NCBI GenBank assembly: GCA_942491525.1
Contig: CALOBW010000002.1
Coordinates: forward strand, 19,077 to 83,076
Direction: 5' to 3'
DNA length: 64,000 nucleotides
Origin: CAYWBU01 sp942491525
Lineage (GTDB): Bacteria > Desulfobacterota > Desulfomonilia > UBA1062
A model generated the notes under the pieces. It ran no database searches. It saw only the letters and a program-made list of their open reading frames with translations, and was not told where the DNA came from. A program made the position numbers and the translations under genes. The first letter of the stretch is position 1. Every line of letters starts with the position of its first letter. Shown here one piece after another: positions 27,141 through 46,713 of this stretch.

Positions 27141-27533
27141 TTACCAAACCTTTACCAGGACTTCACCGCCAACATTCAGCTCACGGGCTGAGTGGTCGGC
27201 CATAACACCCTTGGAAGTGCTGACGATGGTGATACCCAGTCCGTCTCTGACAGCAGGAATATCGCTGGCGCCGGAGTAGATACGTCTACCGGGCTTGGAT
27301 ACGCGCTGAATGCCTGTGATTACGTGCTGAGCGTTGAAATATTTCAGAGTTACACGCAGGATACCCTGCTTGTCGTCCTCAATTACCTTATAATCAGCAA
27401 TGAAACCCTCTCTCTTCAGGATGTCTGCAATCGAGATTTTCATCTTGGAGGCGGGGATGTCCACGCTGCTCTTACGAGCTTGAGCTCCATTCCTGATTCT
27501 AGTTATCATATCTGCGATAGGATCGTTAACCAT
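27141..27533 (-). CDS. rpsH: 30S ribosomal protein S8
   Basis: The 130-aa protein starts [16 protein letters not shown] (after Met) and ends [13 protein letters not shown]. In E. coli S8 is the translational repressor of the spc operon; whether an S8-binding site occurs around rplE here was not resolved by eye. Confidence 0.97.
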   Translation of the reverse strand: MVNDPIADMITRIRNGAQARKSSVDIPASKMKISIADILKREGFIADYKVIEDDKQGILRVTLKYFNAQHVITGIQRVSKPGRRIYSGASDIPAVRDGLGITIVSTSKGVMADHSARELNVGGEVLVKVW

Positions 27534-27545
27534 CCTTCTTCCCCT

Positions 27546-27731
27546 TTACCAGCTTGATTTCTTCACACCGGGAATTTCACCCTGCATGGCAAGTTTTCTT
27601 AAGCATAAACGGCAAATTCCAAACTTGCGGTAGTAACCATGGGGTCTGCCGCAGATGGAGCAACGGTTGTACTCCCTAACCTGGAATCTCTGTTTTCTCT
27701 TCTGTTTTGCGATCATGGATTTTTTAGCCAT
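27546..27731 (-). CDS. rpsN: 30S ribosomal protein S14, zinc-binding (type Z)
   Basis: This is the 61-aa short form with [20 protein letters not shown], in which four cysteines bind zinc. It replaces the longer zinc-free S14 (about 100 aa) of enterobacteria and lies in the normal spc position between rplE and rpsH. Confidence 0.97.
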   Translation of the reverse strand: MAKKSMIAKQKRKQRFQVREYNRCSICGRPHGYYRKFGICRLCLRKLAMQGEIPGVKKSSW

Positions 27732-27741
27732 AACTCTCCAC

Positions 27742-28281
27742 CTAATCCCTAAAGGGCATTCCGAAAGCCTTCAGCAAGCTGCGGCCCTCTTCATCTGTGG
27801 TCGCCGTAGTGACAACCGAGATGTTCATTCCACGGATCTTATCGATCTTGTCATAATCAATCTCAGGAAAAACGGACTGATCGTTCATTCCGAGAGTGTA
27901 ATTTCCACGACCATCAAAAGCCTTGGGCGAGATACCACGGAAGTCTCTCACACGGGGCAGAGTGGCATTGATCAAACGATCAAGAAACTCATACATCTGA
28001 TCGCCCCTGAGAGTTACCATGCAGCCGATGGGCATGCCCTCTCTGAGCTTAAACGATGCGATTGACTTGCGGGCCTTGGTAACAACAGGAGCCTGACCAG
28101 TAAGTGCGGTCAGATCGGCCTTGGCCTTCTCGACAACTTTGCTATCCTGCACAGCCTCACCGAGACCGATATTGACAACGATCTTGTCAATCTTCGGTAC
28201 CATGTGGATGTTCTTATATTCGAACTCTTTCTGCAGAGCAGGAACAACCTCTTTTCTGTATACTTCCTTAAGCCTTGCCAT
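27742..28281 (-). CDS. rplE: 50S ribosomal protein L5
   Basis: The 179-aa 5S rRNA-binding protein starts [17 protein letters not shown]. Upstream in-frame ATGs exist (28287 and 28326), but only the chosen one has GAGG at normal spacing (9 nt) and gives the standard L5 length. Confidence 0.95.
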   Translation of the reverse strand: MARLKEVYRKEVVPALQKEFEYKNIHMVPKIDKIVVNIGLGEAVQDSKVVEKAKADLTALTGQAPVVTKARKSIASFKLREGMPIGCMVTLRGDQMYEFLDRLINATLPRVRDFRGISPKAFDGRGNYTLGMNDQSVFPEIDYDKIDKIRGMNISVVTTATTDEEGRSLLKAFGMPFRD

Positions 28282-28292
28282 CTTCATATACC

Positions 28293-28622
28293 TCAGGAAT
28301 CCAGCTCTTCGCCGCACTTCTTGCAAACGCGAACTTTCTGGCCGTCTTCATGAACTTTGTATCCGACGCGAACACCGGCTTCACACTTGGGGCAGTAAAT
28401 TGCCACGTTAGAAACGTGAATGCTGGCCTCTTTCTCAATAATGCCGCCCTGGGAAACCTGTGAAGGCTTCATGTGTCGCTTGATCATGTTGACTCTTTCG
28501 ACCAGGACTCTATCCTTTTTGCCAAGAACCTGAAGAACCTTACCCTGCTTACCCTGGCTTTTGCCGGCCAGGACAACAACGGTGTCGCCCTTCTTGATTC
28601 TGGATGTCTCAAATTTTGCCAT
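28293..28622 (-). CDS. rplX: 50S ribosomal protein L24 with zinc-ribbon tail
   Basis: This 109-aa assembly-initiator protein has a KOW domain ([21 protein letters not shown]). A C-terminal treble-type Cys set follows (CPKC ... CKKCGEE), present in many but not all bacterial L24. Two adjacent ATGs; the second has the better distance from GAGGTG. Confidence 0.95.
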   Translation of the reverse strand: MAKFETSRIKKGDTVVVLAGKSQGKQGKVLQVLGKKDRVLVERVNMIKRHMKPSQVSQGGIIEKEASIHVSNVAIYCPKCEAGVRVGYKVHEDGQKVRVCKKCGEELDS

Positions 28623-28632
28623 CATATCACCT

Positions 28633-29001
28633 CTATATTACTTCCGGTGCAAGGGATACGATCTTCATGAAGTTCTTAGCCCTCAGTTCCCTTGCCACAG
28701 GCCCGAAAATACGGGTTCCGACCGGCTCCTTGTTCTCCTTGATGATAACAGCTGAGTTCTCATCAAAGCGGATGGTTGATCCGTCGGGACGCTGGCAGTT
28801 ACGCTTGGTTCTGACAACCACTGCTCTGCACACATCACCCTTCTTAACCTTGGAGTTCGGCGCGGCTGCCTTGACGCTCACCATAATGATATCGCCAACC
28901 GAGGCATATCTGCGTTTGGATCCGCCGAGGACCTTAATACACATAACCTCTTTCGCACCGGAGTTATCTGCAACTTTAAGTCTAGTCTGCTGCTGAATCA
29001 T
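28633..29001 (-). CDS. rplN: 50S ribosomal protein L14
   Basis: The 122-aa protein starts [20 protein letters not shown], the most conserved L14 segment, and ends [19 protein letters not shown]. It forms inter-subunit contacts. Usual length and position. Confidence 0.97.
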   Translation of the reverse strand: MIQQQTRLKVADNSGAKEVMCIKVLGGSKRRYASVGDIIMVSVKAAAPNSKVKKGDVCRAVVVRTKRNCQRPDGSTIRFDENSAVIIKENKEPVGTRIFGPVARELRAKNFMKIVSLAPEVI

Positions 29002-29014
29002 AACAATCCTCCGC

Positions 29015-29272
29015 CTAAGCCTGTCTTGCTAGAATGCTAACAACTTTCCAGCACTTATCTTTGCTAAGCGGTCTGCACTCACAAATCTGCACGGTGTCGC
29101 CAACGCGGCACTCATTAGCTTCATCATGAGCCTTGAAAGTCTGCCTTCTGCGGATATATTTTTTAAAGACAGGATGCTTCTCCTGCCTGTTTACGGTAAC
29201 AACGACAGTCTTATCCATCTTGTCGCTGCTAACCACCCCGATTAGTTCCATTTTCCTGGCTTTATCAGACAT
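29015..29272 (-). CDS. rpsQ: 30S ribosomal protein S17
   Basis: The 85-aa OB-fold protein starts [20 protein letters not shown] and contains [20 protein letters not shown]. The frame is open 40 codons further upstream into rpmC, but this ATG matches the family and lies 4 nt after the rpmC stop. Confidence 0.96.
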   Translation of the reverse strand: MSDKARKMELIGVVSSDKMDKTVVVTVNRQEKHPVFKKYIRRRQTFKAHDEANECRVGDTVQICECRPLSKDKCWKVVSILARQA

Positions 29273-29276
29273 ATTC

Positions 29277-29459
29277 CTATTTCTCCCCGATAACAGTGTT
29301 AATGCGGGCAATGTCTTTGCGCTTCTTGGCAAAGACGCTCTTGTCGCTGAGCTGTCCAATAGAATCTTTAAAGCCGGCATCCATAATTTCACGGGCCAGC
29401 TTTGTCTTCATCTCAGTGAGCTCTTCCACTGTTTTATCTCTTAAATCTTTAGCCTTCAT
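29277..29459 (-). CDS. rpmC: 50S ribosomal protein L29
   Basis: The 60-aa two-helix protein at the exit tunnel starts [19 protein letters not shown] and has the conserved [18 protein letters not shown] end ([12 protein letters not shown]). It overlaps rplP by 11 nt. Confidence 0.96.
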   Translation of the reverse strand: MKAKDLRDKTVEELTEMKTKLAREIMDAGFKDSIGQLSDKSVFAKKRKDIARINTVIGEK

Positions 29460-29871
29460 CGAGACCCTCCCGTTTCACAAAACGAGTCTTAATCGGCAGT
29501 TTGTGGGAAGCCAGCCTGAAAGCCTCTCTGGCCTGCTCCTCCGTAACTCCGTCCAGTTCGTACAGGATACGACCGGGTTTTACCACGGCAACCCAAGCTT
29601 CGGGTGCACCCTTACCCTTACCCATTCTGACCTCAGCGGGCTTCTTGGTAATGGGCTTAGCCGGAAAGATTCTGATCCATACCTTACCGCCACGTTTGGT
29701 GTAGCGGGTGATGGCGATACGGGCAGCCTCAATCTGACGTGATGTAATCCAGTGGGGCTCCAGTGCCTGGAGACCGAACGAACCGAAGGAGACCTTAGTT
29801 CCCTTCTCAGGGCGGCCTGTCATACGACCACGGCCCTGCTTTCTGTGTTTAACCTTATTTGGCATCAACAT
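29449..29871 (-). CDS. rplP: 50S ribosomal protein L16
   Basis: The 140-aa protein starts [20 protein letters not shown] and has the central [20 protein letters not shown]. It organises the tRNA-binding sites of the 50S subunit. AAGGGAG lies 9 nt before the first ATG. Confidence 0.97.
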   Translation of the reverse strand: MLMPNKVKHRKQGRGRMTGRPEKGTKVSFGSFGLQALEPHWITSRQIEAARIAITRYTKRGGKVWIRIFPAKPITKKPAEVRMGKGKGAPEAWVAVVKPGRILYELDGVTEEQAREAFRLASHKLPIKTRFVKREGLDEG

Positions 29872-29886
29872 AGCCTGAATCTCCCT

Positions 29887-30534
29887 TTATGCGCTTGCTT
29901 CTTCCCGCTTCTTGACGATTTCGCCGCGGAATACCCAGACCTTGATGCCAATGACACCGTAGACGGTATGGGCCTCAGCAAAGCCATAATCAATGTCTGA
30001 TCTGAGGGTATGAAGGGGAACGCGTCCCTCTCTGTACCACTCGCTTCTAGCAATTTCGGCACCGTTCAAACGGCCAGCACAGTTAATTTTAATGCCCTGG
30101 GCACCCATGCGCATAGCCTGTCCAACGGCTCTCTTCATGGCTCTTCTGTAGGCAATTCGTCTGACGAGCTGGTTGGCAATACCTTCAGCAATAATCTGAG
30201 CATCAGTCTCTGGTCGTCTGACCTCTTTGATCTCGAGCATCACCTCGTTCTTAACAAAACGAGCAAGATCATTTTTGAGCTGCTCAGTGCCCTGACCCTT
30301 TCTACCGATAACCAGTCCGGGTCTTCCGGTATAAATAATAACCTTAACCTTGTTGGCGGCCCTCTCGATAATTACATCGGAGATGCCGGCATGCTTGAGG
30401 TTCTTAAAAATAAACTTTCTGATCTTATGATCTTCAAGCAGATTCTCGCCGAACCCTTTCTCTGCATACCATTTGGCCTTCCAGTCTTTGGTTACACCAA
30501 GCCGAAACCCGTAAGGATGTATCTTCTGTCCCAC
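29887..30534 (-). CDS. rpsC: 30S ribosomal protein S3
   Basis: The 215-aa protein has [20 protein letters not shown] at the start, the KH-domain [13 protein letters not shown], and the C-terminal [13 protein letters not shown]. With S4 and S5 it forms the mRNA entry helicase. Its partner rpsD (S4) is not in this cluster. Confidence 0.97.
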   Translation of the reverse strand: MGQKIHPYGFRLGVTKDWKAKWYAEKGFGENLLEDHKIRKFIFKNLKHAGISDVIIERAANKVKVIIYTGRPGLVIGRKGQGTEQLKNDLARFVKNEVMLEIKEVRRPETDAQIIAEGIANQLVRRIAYRRAMKRAVGQAMRMGAQGIKINCAGRLNGAEIARSEWYREGRVPLHTLRSDIDYGFAEAHTVYGVIGIKVWVFRGEIVKKREEASA

Positions 30535-30548
30535 AAAAAGCCCCTTTC

Positions 30549-30881
30549 CTATAACTCTTCAAGAACCACAGCGATGTGGCTTGTTCTCTTTAAAATTCTG
30601 GTTGCACGGCCCTGGGCACGCGGTCTCCAGCGTTTCATCATTGGTCCTTCATCCACCTGGATAGTCTTAACGTAGAGATTATCCAGATCCATTGTCCCCA
30701 TATTGTCAGCATTGGCCACAGCTGATTCGATAACCTTGGCTATGATCTTTGCGCGCTTGGTTCCCATCAGCTTCAATGTAGTCAGGGCTTCGCCAATAGC
30801 TTTGCCACGAACCATGTCGGCAACCAGTCTTGTCTTCTGGGGGGAAACCTTGGAATGTCTCAGAATAGCTTTAGCTTGCAT
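30549..30881 (-). CDS. rplV: 50S ribosomal protein L22
   Basis: The 110-aa protein has the [15 protein letters not shown] motif and the long tunnel-lining hairpin around [20 protein letters not shown], where macrolide resistance changes arise in other species. Usual length. Confidence 0.97.
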   Translation of the reverse strand: MQAKAILRHSKVSPQKTRLVADMVRGKAIGEALTTLKLMGTKRAKIIAKVIESAVANADNMGTMDLDNLYVKTIQVDEGPMMKRWRPRAQGRATRILKRTSHIAVVLEEL

Positions 30882-30892
30882 TCATATTCCCC

Positions 30893-31168
30893 TTATCTCT
30901 TTTTCTTCTTGTCAGCAGCATGGCCGTAGTAGGTACGGGTCTGAGAGAACTCACCAAGCTTGTGACCAATCATATCTTCAGTGACATAAACAGGAACAAA
31001 CTTTTTCCCGTTATGCACAGCGAAAGTCAGACCAATGAACTCAGGCAGGATTACAGATCTTCTGGACCAGGTCTTGATAACCTTCTTGCTGCCAGACTCC
31101 TGTGCGACCAGCACCTTCTTGATCAGGTGCTCATCAACAAAGGGCCCCTTCTTTAACGAACGTGCCAT
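30893..31168 (-). CDS. rpsS: 30S ribosomal protein S19
   Basis: The 91-aa head protein starts [19 protein letters not shown] and ends [18 protein letters not shown]. It overlaps rplB by one base. Confidence 0.97.
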   Translation of the reverse strand: MARSLKKGPFVDEHLIKKVLVAQESGSKKVIKTWSRRSVILPEFIGLTFAVHNGKKFVPVYVTEDMIGHKLGEFSQTRTYYGHAADKKKKR

Positions 31169-31989
31169 TACTTCCTCCTCCTGACGATCAACTTATCAGA
31201 ACTCTTGCGAACCTTTCTGGTCTTGTGTCCCTTGGTGCTAACGCCCCAGGGAGTTACCGGGTGGTTACCCTTAACACGGCCTTCACCACCACCATGGGGA
31301 TGATCAACCGGGTTCATGGCAACACCGCGAACGGTGGGTCTGATGCCCATCCAACGCTTACGACCGGCCTTACCGATCTTGATGTTGGAGTGGCTCAGGT
31401 TACCAACCTGACCAATAGTGGCACAACATTCGTTAAAGATTTTTCTAACTTCGCCCGATGGCATCTTCAGGTCAACATAGCGACCCTCTTTAGCAAGTAC
31501 CTGAGCGAAGGCGCCGGCGGAACGGATCAACTGAGCGCCCTTACCGGGTTTCATCTCAACGTTATGAACGAGAGTACCAAGAGGGATGGCTTTGAGCTTC
31601 AAAGCATTGCCCGGCTTGATGTCAGCCTCGTCAGACGCGATGATGGTAGTTCCCACCTGCAGACCCTCCGGCCAGATGATGTATCTCTTCTCACCATCAG
31701 CATACTGGATCAGAGCGATGCGGGCTGAGCGGTTGGGATCATACTCAATAGTCTTTACAACACCGGGTACGCCGATCTTATCGCGCTTGAAGTCAACGAT
31801 TCTGTAAAGACGTTTGTTACCGCCGCCCTGATGGCGAACAGTAATTCTACCAGTGTTATTCCGGCCACCGTTCTTTTTCAGACGGGTGGTCAGCGACTTT
31901 TCAGGCTTAGATGTGGTGATCTCCTCAAAAGTGGAGACCGTCATCTGCCTTCTGCCTGGTGATGTCGGATTAAAACCCCTAGTACTCAT
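31168..31989 (-). CDS. rplB: 50S ribosomal protein L2
   Basis: The 273-aa protein carries [19 protein letters not shown] near the start and the peptidyl-transferase-proximal [17 protein letters not shown] near residue 225. It is essential for subunit joining. Length and motifs are standard. Confidence 0.98.
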   Translation of the reverse strand: MSTRGFNPTSPGRRQMTVSTFEEITTSKPEKSLTTRLKKNGGRNNTGRITVRHQGGGNKRLYRIVDFKRDKIGVPGVVKTIEYDPNRSARIALIQYADGEKRYIIWPEGLQVGTTIIASDEADIKPGNALKLKAIPLGTLVHNVEMKPGKGAQLIRSAGAFAQVLAKEGRYVDLKMPSGEVRKIFNECCATIGQVGNLSHSNIKIGKAGRKRWMGIRPTVRGVAMNPVDHPHGGGEGRVKGNHPVTPWGVSTKGHKTRKVRKSSDKLIVRRRK

Positions 31990-31993
31990 CTAC

Positions 31994-32284
31994 CTATACC
32001 CCTTCATACAACTCTATGCTGTCACCCTCTTTGAGTTTGACAACAGCTTTTTTCCAGTCAGAGCGTCTATAGTCAAAACGGCCATAGCGTTTCACTTTGC
32101 CTTTGACAACCATAGTCTTAACATCTTCAACGGTTACACCGAAGAGCTCTTCAACAGCAGCCTTGATCTGAATCTTGTTGGCGCTCCGGTCTACGGCAAA
32201 GACAACCTTGTTGTCTTCGTCACGCAGAATGGTGCCCTTCTCTGTAACCAGCGGTTTTTTAATAATCTTTGTTATATCTTTCAT
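31994..32284 (-). CDS. rplW: 50S ribosomal protein L23
   Basis: The 96-aa exit-tunnel protein docks trigger factor and SRP. It has [20 protein letters not shown] and the [19 protein letters not shown] segment. It overlaps the rplD stop by 4 nt. Confidence 0.97.
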   Translation of the reverse strand: MKDITKIIKKPLVTEKGTILRDEDNKVVFAVDRSANKIQIKAAVEELFGVTVEDVKTMVVKGKVKRYGRFDYRRSDWKKAVVKLKEGDSIELYEGV

Positions 32285-32904
32285 GCCCCAAGCCTCTCTT
32301 CGATGTACTTAACTGCATCGAGATCCAGGATCAGACCTTCATACTTCAGGATATCGTATACATTGATACCCTTAACATCCAACACCTTGCTCTTGGGGTG
32401 ATTTCTGGATACGCGGGACAGATCCTCATCCATGTTCCCTACAACAATCAGGGAGTTATTCATCTCTAAGGCATCCAAGGCCTTGACGAAGAGCTTTGTC
32501 TTTATATCTTCAAACTCCATCTTGTCAACCACCTTAAATACATTCTCAGAAACTTTCATGCTGAGAGCGGATTTCAAAGCTTCAACCCTGACCTTCTTCG
32601 GCATCTTTTTGGTGTAGTTCCGACCGTCCGGCCCGAAGATAACACCGCCGCCCTTCCAGAGAGGAGAACGGGAAGTACCGGCACGGGCACGACCGGTGCC
32701 CTTCTGGCGCCAGGGTTTTTTGCCGCCACCGGAAACAGCAGAGCGGTTTTTGGTGGTGGCGTTGGCTGTTCTGCGTTTGGCCTGCTGCCAAACTACGGCA
32801 TCATGTAAGAGATAGGGCTTGACCTCGCTGGCGAAAACGCCTTCGCTCAGGTCAACCGTGTCTACTTTTTCACCTGCAATATTAAAAACATCTACTGAAG
32901 GCAT
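32281..32904 (-). CDS. rplD: 50S ribosomal protein L4
   Basis: The 207-aa protein has the tunnel loop [20 protein letters not shown] near residues 62-81. In E. coli L4 represses the S10 operon; no S10-leader structure was recognised here because rpsJ follows tuf by only 19 nt. Confidence 0.97.
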   Translation of the reverse strand: MPSVDVFNIAGEKVDTVDLSEGVFASEVKPYLLHDAVVWQQAKRRTANATTKNRSAVSGGGKKPWRQKGTGRARAGTSRSPLWKGGGVIFGPDGRNYTKKMPKKVRVEALKSALSMKVSENVFKVVDKMEFEDIKTKLFVKALDALEMNNSLIVVGNMDEDLSRVSRNHPKSKVLDVKGINVYDILKYEGLILDLDAVKYIEERLGA

Positions 32905-32906
32905 CG

Positions 32907-33536
32907 TTATACCCCTTGCTTCTTAAGGATAACAACCTGGCCCTTGGCACCGGGAATGGCACCCTTGACGGCGATAATGTTATCATCCGGTCTGATATCA
33001 ACAATTTCAAGGCCCTTAACAGTAACCTTATCATTACCGTAGTGACCAGGCATCTTCTTGCCCTTGATTACCTTAGAGGGGCTGGCGGAACAACCGATCG
33101 AACCGGTAGCGCGATGGATCTTGGAGCCATGGCTAGCGGGCAGACCACCGAAGTTGTGGCGCTTGGTTGTACCTGTAAAGCCTCTACCCTTTGAGATACC
33201 GGTAACCTTGATCTTCTCACCGGCCTCAAAGATTTCACCTGCCTTGACCTCATCACCAACATTGACGGCTTCCATGTCGTCACAGGGAACTTCCCTGAGA
33301 TCATAGAAACAGCCCTTATCAGCCTTGAGCTGATGTCCGCTGAGCGGCTTGTTGACGCGGGCAGCCTTCTTTTCGCCGATTCCGAGCTGGACGGCATTGT
33401 AGCCATCATTCTCTTCAACCTTCTTCTGAATGACATAGCAGGGTCCGGCCTCAATCAAAGTAACCGGGATCACCTCGCCAGACTCTGTAAAGATCTGACT
33501 CATTCCGACTTTCTTTCCTAGGATTCCGTTGATCAT
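32907..33536 (-). CDS. rplC: 50S ribosomal protein L3
   Basis: The 209-aa protein starts MINGILGKKVGMSQIFTESG and has the conserved FAGTTKRHNFGG-type loop (here FTGTTKRHNFGGLPASHGSK). The upstream MEREV extension is rejected since GGAGAG is correctly spaced from the chosen ATG. Confidence 0.97.
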   Translation of the reverse strand: MINGILGKKVGMSQIFTESGEVIPVTLIEAGPCYVIQKKVEENDGYNAVQLGIGEKKAARVNKPLSGHQLKADKGCFYDLREVPCDDMEAVNVGDEVKAGEIFEAGEKIKVTGISKGRGFTGTTKRHNFGGLPASHGSKIHRATGSIGCSASPSKVIKGKKMPGHYGNDKVTVKGLEIVDIRPDDNIIAVKGAIPGAKGQVVILKKQGV

Positions 33537-33556
33537 AACTTCTCTCTCCACTTCAA

Positions 33557-33865
33557 TTAGAGCTTGATCTCTACATCAACCCCGGCAGACAGATCGAGCT
33601 TCATCAATGAATCAACGGTCTGCTGAGTGGGATCCAGAATGTCTAGCAATCTTTTGTAGGTTCTCATCTCAAACTGATCTCTGGACTTCTTGTCCACGTG
33701 CGGAGAGCGCAGAACACAGAACTTTTCAATTTTGGTGGGCAGCGGAATGGGTCCGGCTACTCTAGCACCTGTCCTGCGGGCAGCACCCACAATCTCCTGG
33801 ACGGACTGATCGATCAACTTGTGATCGAAAGCCTTCAATTTAATACGAATTCTTTGCGTCTCCAT
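33557..33865 (-). CDS. rpsJ: 30S ribosomal protein S10 (NusE)
   Basis: The 102-aa protein has [18 protein letters not shown] and the loop [19 protein letters not shown]. Besides its ribosomal role it links NusG and NusB in antitermination. It begins the S10 operon 19 nt after tuf, with no room for a separate long leader. Confidence 0.97.
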   Translation of the reverse strand: METQRIRIKLKAFDHKLIDQSVQEIVGAARRTGARVAGPIPLPTKIEKFCVLRSPHVDKKSRDQFEMRTYKRLLDILDPTQQTVDSLMKLDLSAGVDVEIKL

Positions 33866-33884
33866 CTCAATTATCTCCTAATTA

Positions 33885-37163
<3,279 letters not shown>

Positions 37164-37178
37164 TATTTTCTATAGCTC

Positions 37179-37655
<477 letters not shown>

Positions 37656-37663
37656 TCAATCCT

Positions 37664-38035
37664 CTACTTAGGTCTCTTAGTACCGTATTTTGATCTACCC
37701 TGGCGACGGCTGGCGACGCCCTCAGTGTCCATAACGCCACGAATGATGTGGTAGCGTACACCGGGAAGGTCCTTTACACGACCGCCCCTGATCATGACGA
37801 CTGAGTGCTCCTGCAGGTTGTGCCCCTCACCGGGGATATATGAAGTCACTTCGTATCCGTTGGTCAGTCTGACCCTGGCTACTTTACGCAGAGCTGAGTT
37901 CGGCTTCTTCGGAGTTGTGGTATATACTCTCACACAAACGCCGCGCTTCTGCGGACAAGCTTCCAGAGCTCTGTTTTTCTTCTGCTTTTTAACTGTAGTT
38001 CTTCCTTTTCTAACCAACTGATTAAGCGTAGGCAT
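37664..38035 (-). CDS. rpsL: 30S ribosomal protein S12
   Basis: The 123-aa decoding-centre protein starts [18 protein letters not shown]. It has [18 protein letters not shown] and [20 protein letters not shown], the two loops altered in streptomycin-resistant mutants elsewhere; here both lysine positions (KPNS, and R at GRVKDLPG context with K next) look wild type. Confidence 0.97.
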   Translation of the reverse strand: MPTLNQLVRKGRTTVKKQKKNRALEACPQKRGVCVRVYTTTPKKPNSALRKVARVRLTNGYEVTSYIPGEGHNLQEHSVVMIRGGRVKDLPGVRYHIIRGVMDTEGVASRRQGRSKYGTKRPK

Positions 38036-38066
38036 ATCCTATTTCCCTTCTCATGTTCATCAATTA

Positions 38067-38100
38067 AAGTCTGCGACCGCTATAGAGCGGACGCAGACTT
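38067..38100 (-). terminator. Hairpin between rpoC and rpsL
   Basis: AAGTCTGCG and CGCAGACTT pair over 9 bp, then an A/A mismatch (38076/38091), then CCGCT/AGCGG with a 4-base loop. In the minus-strand RNA it is followed by UAAUUG directly after the terminal UU. It can serve as a partial terminator of rpoBC or as a structured leader of the str operon, since a TTGACA lies just upstream at 38122-38127. Confidence 0.6.
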
Positions 38101-38127
38101 CTAACAATGGTTTAATCTCAATGTCAA
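38099..38127 (-). promoter_or_regulatory. Candidate promoter for the str operon
   Basis: On the minus strand a perfect TTGACA (38122-38127) is followed after 17 bp by TTAGAA (38099-38104), a poor -10. Its position just past the rpoC stop and before rpsL is right for a str/S10 promoter, but only the -35 is convincing. Confidence 0.3.
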
Positions 38128-38134
38128 GGCTTTT

Positions 38135-42469
<4,335 letters not shown>

Positions 42470-42482
42470 TGTTCACCCCTTC

Positions 42483-45400
42483 TTAAGCTTTACCTTCGAT
42501 CAGATTCATGTCCAGACCAAGGCTCTTCAACTCTCTCATCAGCACGTTAAACGATTCCGGAATGCCAGGCTCAAGTTCATGCTGACCCTTGACAATCGAT
42601 TCATACATCCTGGTTCTACCGGCCACGTCATCCGACTTAACGGTGAGGAACTCCTGCAGCGTGTAGGCTGCGCCATAGGCCTCAATAGCCCAGACTTCCA
42701 TTTCACCCATTCTCTGACCACCGAACTGAGCCTTACCACCCAGCGGCTGCTGCGTGACCAAGGAGTAGGGTCCAATTGAACGGGCGTGAATCTTATCATC
42801 AACCAGATGGTGCAGTTTCAGGAAGTACATCAGACCGACGGTGACCTTATTATCAAAAGGCTCACCGCTGCGGCCGTCATACAGGGTAACGGTACCGTCA
42901 CGATCCTGACCGACAACCTCCATGATATCCTGAATCTCCTCCTCTGAGGCGGAGTCAAATACCGGAACAGCAGTGTTCAGGCCATCCTGGCCGAGGGTCC
43001 GGGCCAGATCCATCAGATCTTCACGGCTGGCCTCGTCCAGCATCTTGTCGATGCGCTCGGATGAGTAGATCTTCTTAAGCATATCCTTGATCTCGGCATC
43101 GGGCAGCTGCTGCTCGATCATGTCGGCGATCTTATGCTTGAAGCCGTGCATGGCCCATCCCAGGTGAACTTCAAGCACCTGGCCGATGTTCATACGGGAG
43201 GGAACACCCAGCGGATTCAGTACGATATCAACGGGGCGGCCATCCTCGAAGAAGGGCATATCCTCCTCGGGCAGGATGCGCGAAATAACACCCTTGTTAC
43301 CGTGGCGACCGGCCATCTTATCACCGACCGAAAGCTTACGTTTAATGGCCACATAAACCTTGACCATCTTGTTGACGCCGGGCAGCAGGTCGTCGCCGGC
43401 GCAGAACTTCTCGATCTTGTTGTCATAGACATCGTTGATCAGGGCCTTCTGGGCATCCAGGCGGCTGATGACCTCTTCGATCTCGCTCTCAACCTCGGCC
43501 TCGCCCTCAATGCGGATATCCTTGAAGTCATCCACGGTCAGGTCGGCCAGCATGGCCTTGGTCAGCTTGACGCCGGCCTTGGCGATCACCTTGTCGCCCA
43601 GATGGCTGAGCAGCGGAGCTGCCAGCTTCTGGCCGTCCAGCAGGCCTTCGAGGCGCTGACGGGCGGCGATGGTGATGATGCGGATCTCGTCGTCACGGTC
43701 CTTCTTAAGGTCGTCAACAACTCTCTTTTCAATCTGCAGGGTACGCTCGTCACGGTCCTGACCGCGACGGTTAAAGACGCGGGCGTCGATAACGGTACCG
43801 GTAACTCCCGGCGGAACTCTCAGGGAGGTGTCCTTAACTTCAGATGCCTTCTCACCGAAAATGGCTCTCAGGAGCTTCTCTTCCGGCGAAAGCTGGGTCT
43901 CACCCTTGGGGGTAACCTTACCCACCAGGATGTCGCCGGCCTGCACCTCGGCGCCGATGCGCACGATACCGGAGTCATCCAAGTCCTTGAGGGCCTCTTC
44001 ACCGGCGTTCGGAATATCACGGGTAATCTCTTCAGTGCCCAGCTTAACGTCGCGGGCCATAACCTCAAACTCTTCAATATGAACTGAGGTGTAGTAGTCC
44101 TCTTTGACGATCCGCTCAGAAATCAGGATGGCATCCTCATAGTTGTAGCCGCCCCAGGGCATGAAGGCTACGACCAGATTCTGGCCCAGGGCCAGCTCAC
44201 CGGCCTTGGTGGCCGGGCCGTCGGCGATAACCTGCCCCTTCATGACCCGCTGCCCCTTCTTGACGATGGGCTTCTGGTTGAAGGATGTGTTCTGGTTGGC
44301 GCGTTTGAACTTGGTCAGCTTGTAGATGTCGATGCCGGGATCATCCGGCTTCTCGCCCATCTCGTCGGCCATGATCACGATGCGCTCGGAGTCGACGTCA
44401 TAGACTTCACCGTCACGCTTGGCAACCACACAGACACCCGAGTCTCTGGCGATCAGATTCTCGATGCCGGTACCGACCACCGGTGATTTGGGGAAGAGCA
44501 GCGGCACAGCCTGGCGCTGCATGTTTGATCCCATCAGGGCACGGTTAGCATCGTCGTGCTCCAAGAAGGGAATCAGGTTGGCCGAAACACTGAAGAGCTG
44601 GTTGGTGGCAACGTCGCGCATGGTAACCTCTTCGCGCGGCACGGTGCCGTACTCTCCGTGGCGCACACGCACGCGCACCATATCGGCAATAATACGACCC
44701 TTCTCATCAACCGGTTCCGGAGCCTGAACAACGATCTCCTGATCCTCCTCCATGGCGCTCAGGAAGCGGATCTCGTCGGTGATGACACCGTCCTTGACCA
44801 CATAGTAGGGAGTCTCGATGAAGCCGAACTCGTTGACTCTGGCATAGGTCGAAAGCGATACGATCAGACCGATGTTCGGTCCTTCGGGTGTCTCGATCGG
44901 ACAGATACGGCCATAGTGAGAGGGATGTACGTCACGCACCTCAAATACGGCGCGCTCACGGGTCAGACCGCCGGGTCCGAGGGCCGACAGTCTTCTCTTA
45001 TGGGTGATGGCGGAAAGCGGGTTGGTCTGATCCATGAACTGGGAGAGCTGGCCTGATCCGAAGAACTCGCGAATCACGGCGCTGACCGGTTTGGGATTGA
45101 TCAGGTTGTTGGGCATCATGGTCTCAACATCCTGCAGACTCATGCGTTCCTTGATGGCGCGCTCCATGCGGACCAGACCGATGCGGTACTGGTTCTCGAG
45201 CAGTTCGCCAACCGCACGGATACGGCGGTTCGACATGTGGTCGATATCATCGACGTCGCGGTCGCCTACGCCGTCCTTCAGCTGGAGCAGATACTTGACG
45301 GTCATCAGAATATCTTCCTTGCGCAGAACGGTGTTGTCCAGGGAGGACTCTTCATCGCTGAAGCCCAGCTTACGGTTGATCTTCATGCGTCCAACGCGGG

Positions 45401-46622
45401 AGAGATCGTAGTAAGATGGGTTGAAGAAGAGGTTATCGAAAAAGTTGGTGGCAATGTCGATGGTGGGCGGATTGGAGGGCCGCAGTCTGCGGTAGATCTC
45501 CAGAATACCCTCATCAGCGGTCTCAACCTTGTCCAGGGCCAGAGTTCTGGACAGAGAGGAGCTGTAGTTGGTTTCATCCATCAGAATTACCTGGAAGCTC
45601 TTGATTCCGGCGTCCTTGATCGAATCGATCAGCTCCTCGGTGACGGTGTCATTGGCGTCAGCCAGCACAACACCGGTCTGCATGTCGACAACATCAGCGG
45701 CCAGCACCCGGCCGATCACATCTTCAAGTTCCTGAGCCACAGGCTCGATCTCCTGATCGGCAAACTTCTTGATGGCGGTGGCTGTGATCTTACGACCAGC
45801 CTTGACGATGACCTCGTCAGAGCCTTTGGCCTTCAGATCGTGCTCAACCCTGAAGCCCTTCATCAGGCTGGGGTCGAAACTCTTGGCAAGTTTATCACCG
45901 TCCAGCATGAAGGTCTCATTGATATAGTAGATGGAGAGAATCTCCTGCGAACTGAAGCCCATGGCCTTCAGCAGCGTGGTGGCCGGCATTTTGCGCCGAC
46001 GGTCAATCCTAAGATAGAGGATTCCCTTAGCATCGAAGTCAAGATCGACCCATGAACCGCGGGCCGGGATGATTCTGCCGGAAAATACTGACTTGCCTGC
46101 GCTGGCCTGAGTGCGGCCGGAGGCCTTGTCAAAGAAGATTCCCGGGGAACGATGCAGCTGGGAAACGATCACCCTCTCGGTGCCGTTGATAATGAAGGTG
46201 GAACTGTCGGTCATCAGGGGCAGCTCGCCGAAGTAGACCTCCTGCTCCTTGATGTCGCGAATACTCTGGGTGCCGCTCTCTTCATCACGATCCCAGACAA
46301 CCAGACGAACCTTGAGGTTGACGGGGGCGGAGTAGGTCAGACCCTTCTGGATACACTCATCAATATCATACTTGGGCGCACTGAGACGGTAGTCGACAAA
46401 TTCAAGGGATGCATCCTCATTAAAGTCTTTAATGGGAAAGACAGATTTGAATACGGCCTGCAAGCCCTGGTTGAGGCGGGACTCAGGAGCGGTATCCTTT
46501 TGCAAAAAGGCAGCATAAGATTTTTTGGGCAGCTCGACGAGGTCTGGCATCTCGATTTCGGCCTGTTTCTTGGCAAAACTTTTGCGCCTTATCTGCGGAT
46601 CTGAAAGGATGTCATTTATCAT
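42483..46622 (-). CDS. rpoB: RNA polymerase beta subunit
   Basis: This 1379-aa subunit carries the rifampicin region ([20 protein letters not shown] and [13 protein letters not shown]). It also has the [20 protein letters not shown] segment and the C-terminal [26 protein letters not shown]. Rif-region residues look wild type (D, H, S all present). AGAGGAAG precedes the ATG. A terminator-like hairpin lies between rplL and this gene. Confidence 0.98.
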   Translation of the reverse strand: MINDILSDPQIRRKSFAKKQAEIEMPDLVELPKKSYAAFLQKDTAPESRLNQGLQAVFKSVFPIKDFNEDASLEFVDYRLSAPKYDIDECIQKGLTYSAPVNLKVRLVVWDRDEESGTQSIRDIKEQEVYFGELPLMTDSSTFIINGTERVIVSQLHRSPGIFFDKASGRTQASAGKSVFSGRIIPARGSWVDLDFDAKGILYLRIDRRRKMPATTLLKAMGFSSQEILSIYYINETFMLDGDKLAKSFDPSLMKGFRVEHDLKAKGSDEVIVKAGRKITATAIKKFADQEIEPVAQELEDVIGRVLAADVVDMQTGVVLADANDTVTEELIDSIKDAGIKSFQVILMDETNYSSSLSRTLALDKVETADEGILEIYRRLRPSNPPTIDIATNFFDNLFFNPSYYDLSRVGRMKINRKLGFSDEESSLDNTVLRKEDILMTVKYLLQLKDGVGDRDVDDIDHMSNRRIRAVGELLENQYRIGLVRMERAIKERMSLQDVETMMPNNLINPKPVSAVIREFFGSGQLSQFMDQTNPLSAITHKRRLSALGPGGLTRERAVFEVRDVHPSHYGRICPIETPEGPNIGLIVSLSTYARVNEFGFIETPYYVVKDGVITDEIRFLSAMEEDQEIVVQAPEPVDEKGRIIADMVRVRVRHGEYGTVPREEVTMRDVATNQLFSVSANLIPFLEHDDANRALMGSNMQRQAVPLLFPKSPVVGTGIENLIARDSGVCVVAKRDGEVYDVDSERIVIMADEMGEKPDDPGIDIYKLTKFKRANQNTSFNQKPIVKKGQRVMKGQVIADGPATKAGELALGQNLVVAFMPWGGYNYEDAILISERIVKEDYYTSVHIEEFEVMARDVKLGTEEITRDIPNAGEEALKDLDDSGIVRIGAEVQAGDILVGKVTPKGETQLSPEEKLLRAIFGEKASEVKDTSLRVPPGVTGTVIDARVFNRRGQDRDERTLQIEKRVVDDLKKDRDDEIRIITIAARQRLEGLLDGQKLAAPLLSHLGDKVIAKAGVKLTKAMLADLTVDDFKDIRIEGEAEVESEIEEVISRLDAQKALINDVYDNKIEKFCAGDDLLPGVNKMVKVYVAIKRKLSVGDKMAGRHGNKGVISRILPEEDMPFFEDGRPVDIVLNPLGVPSRMNIGQVLEVHLGWAMHGFKHKIADMIEQQLPDAEIKDMLKKIYSSERIDKMLDEASREDLMDLARTLGQDGLNTAVPVFDSASEEEIQDIMEVVGQDRDGTVTLYDGRSGEPFDNKVTVGLMYFLKLHHLVDDKIHARSIGPYSLVTQQPLGGKAQFGGQRMGEMEVWAIEAYGAAYTLQEFLTVKSDDVAGRTRMYESIVKGQHELEPGIPESFNVLMRELKSLGLDMNLIEGKA

Positions 46623-46661
46623 ACTTGATCTTCCTCTTTTTAGGTTTTCTTAATAACGCAC

Positions 46662-46687
46662 AAAAGGGGTTGGCATATACCAACCCC
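46662..46687 (-). terminator. Attenuator-like hairpin between rplL and rpoB
   Basis: GGGGTTGG and CCAACCCC form a perfect 8-bp stem with a 6-base loop. In the minus-strand RNA it is followed at once by UUUUG. It lies 40 nt upstream of the rpoB start. It matches the partial terminator that in E. coli lowers rpoBC transcription relative to rplJL. Confidence 0.75.
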
Positions 46688-46713
46688 ATCACAATATGCC
46701 TTAAGTTACTGTT

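Noticed and set aside
33866..33884. S10-operon leader with L4 control
   Set aside because: Only 19 nt separate tuf and rpsJ, too little for the known structure.
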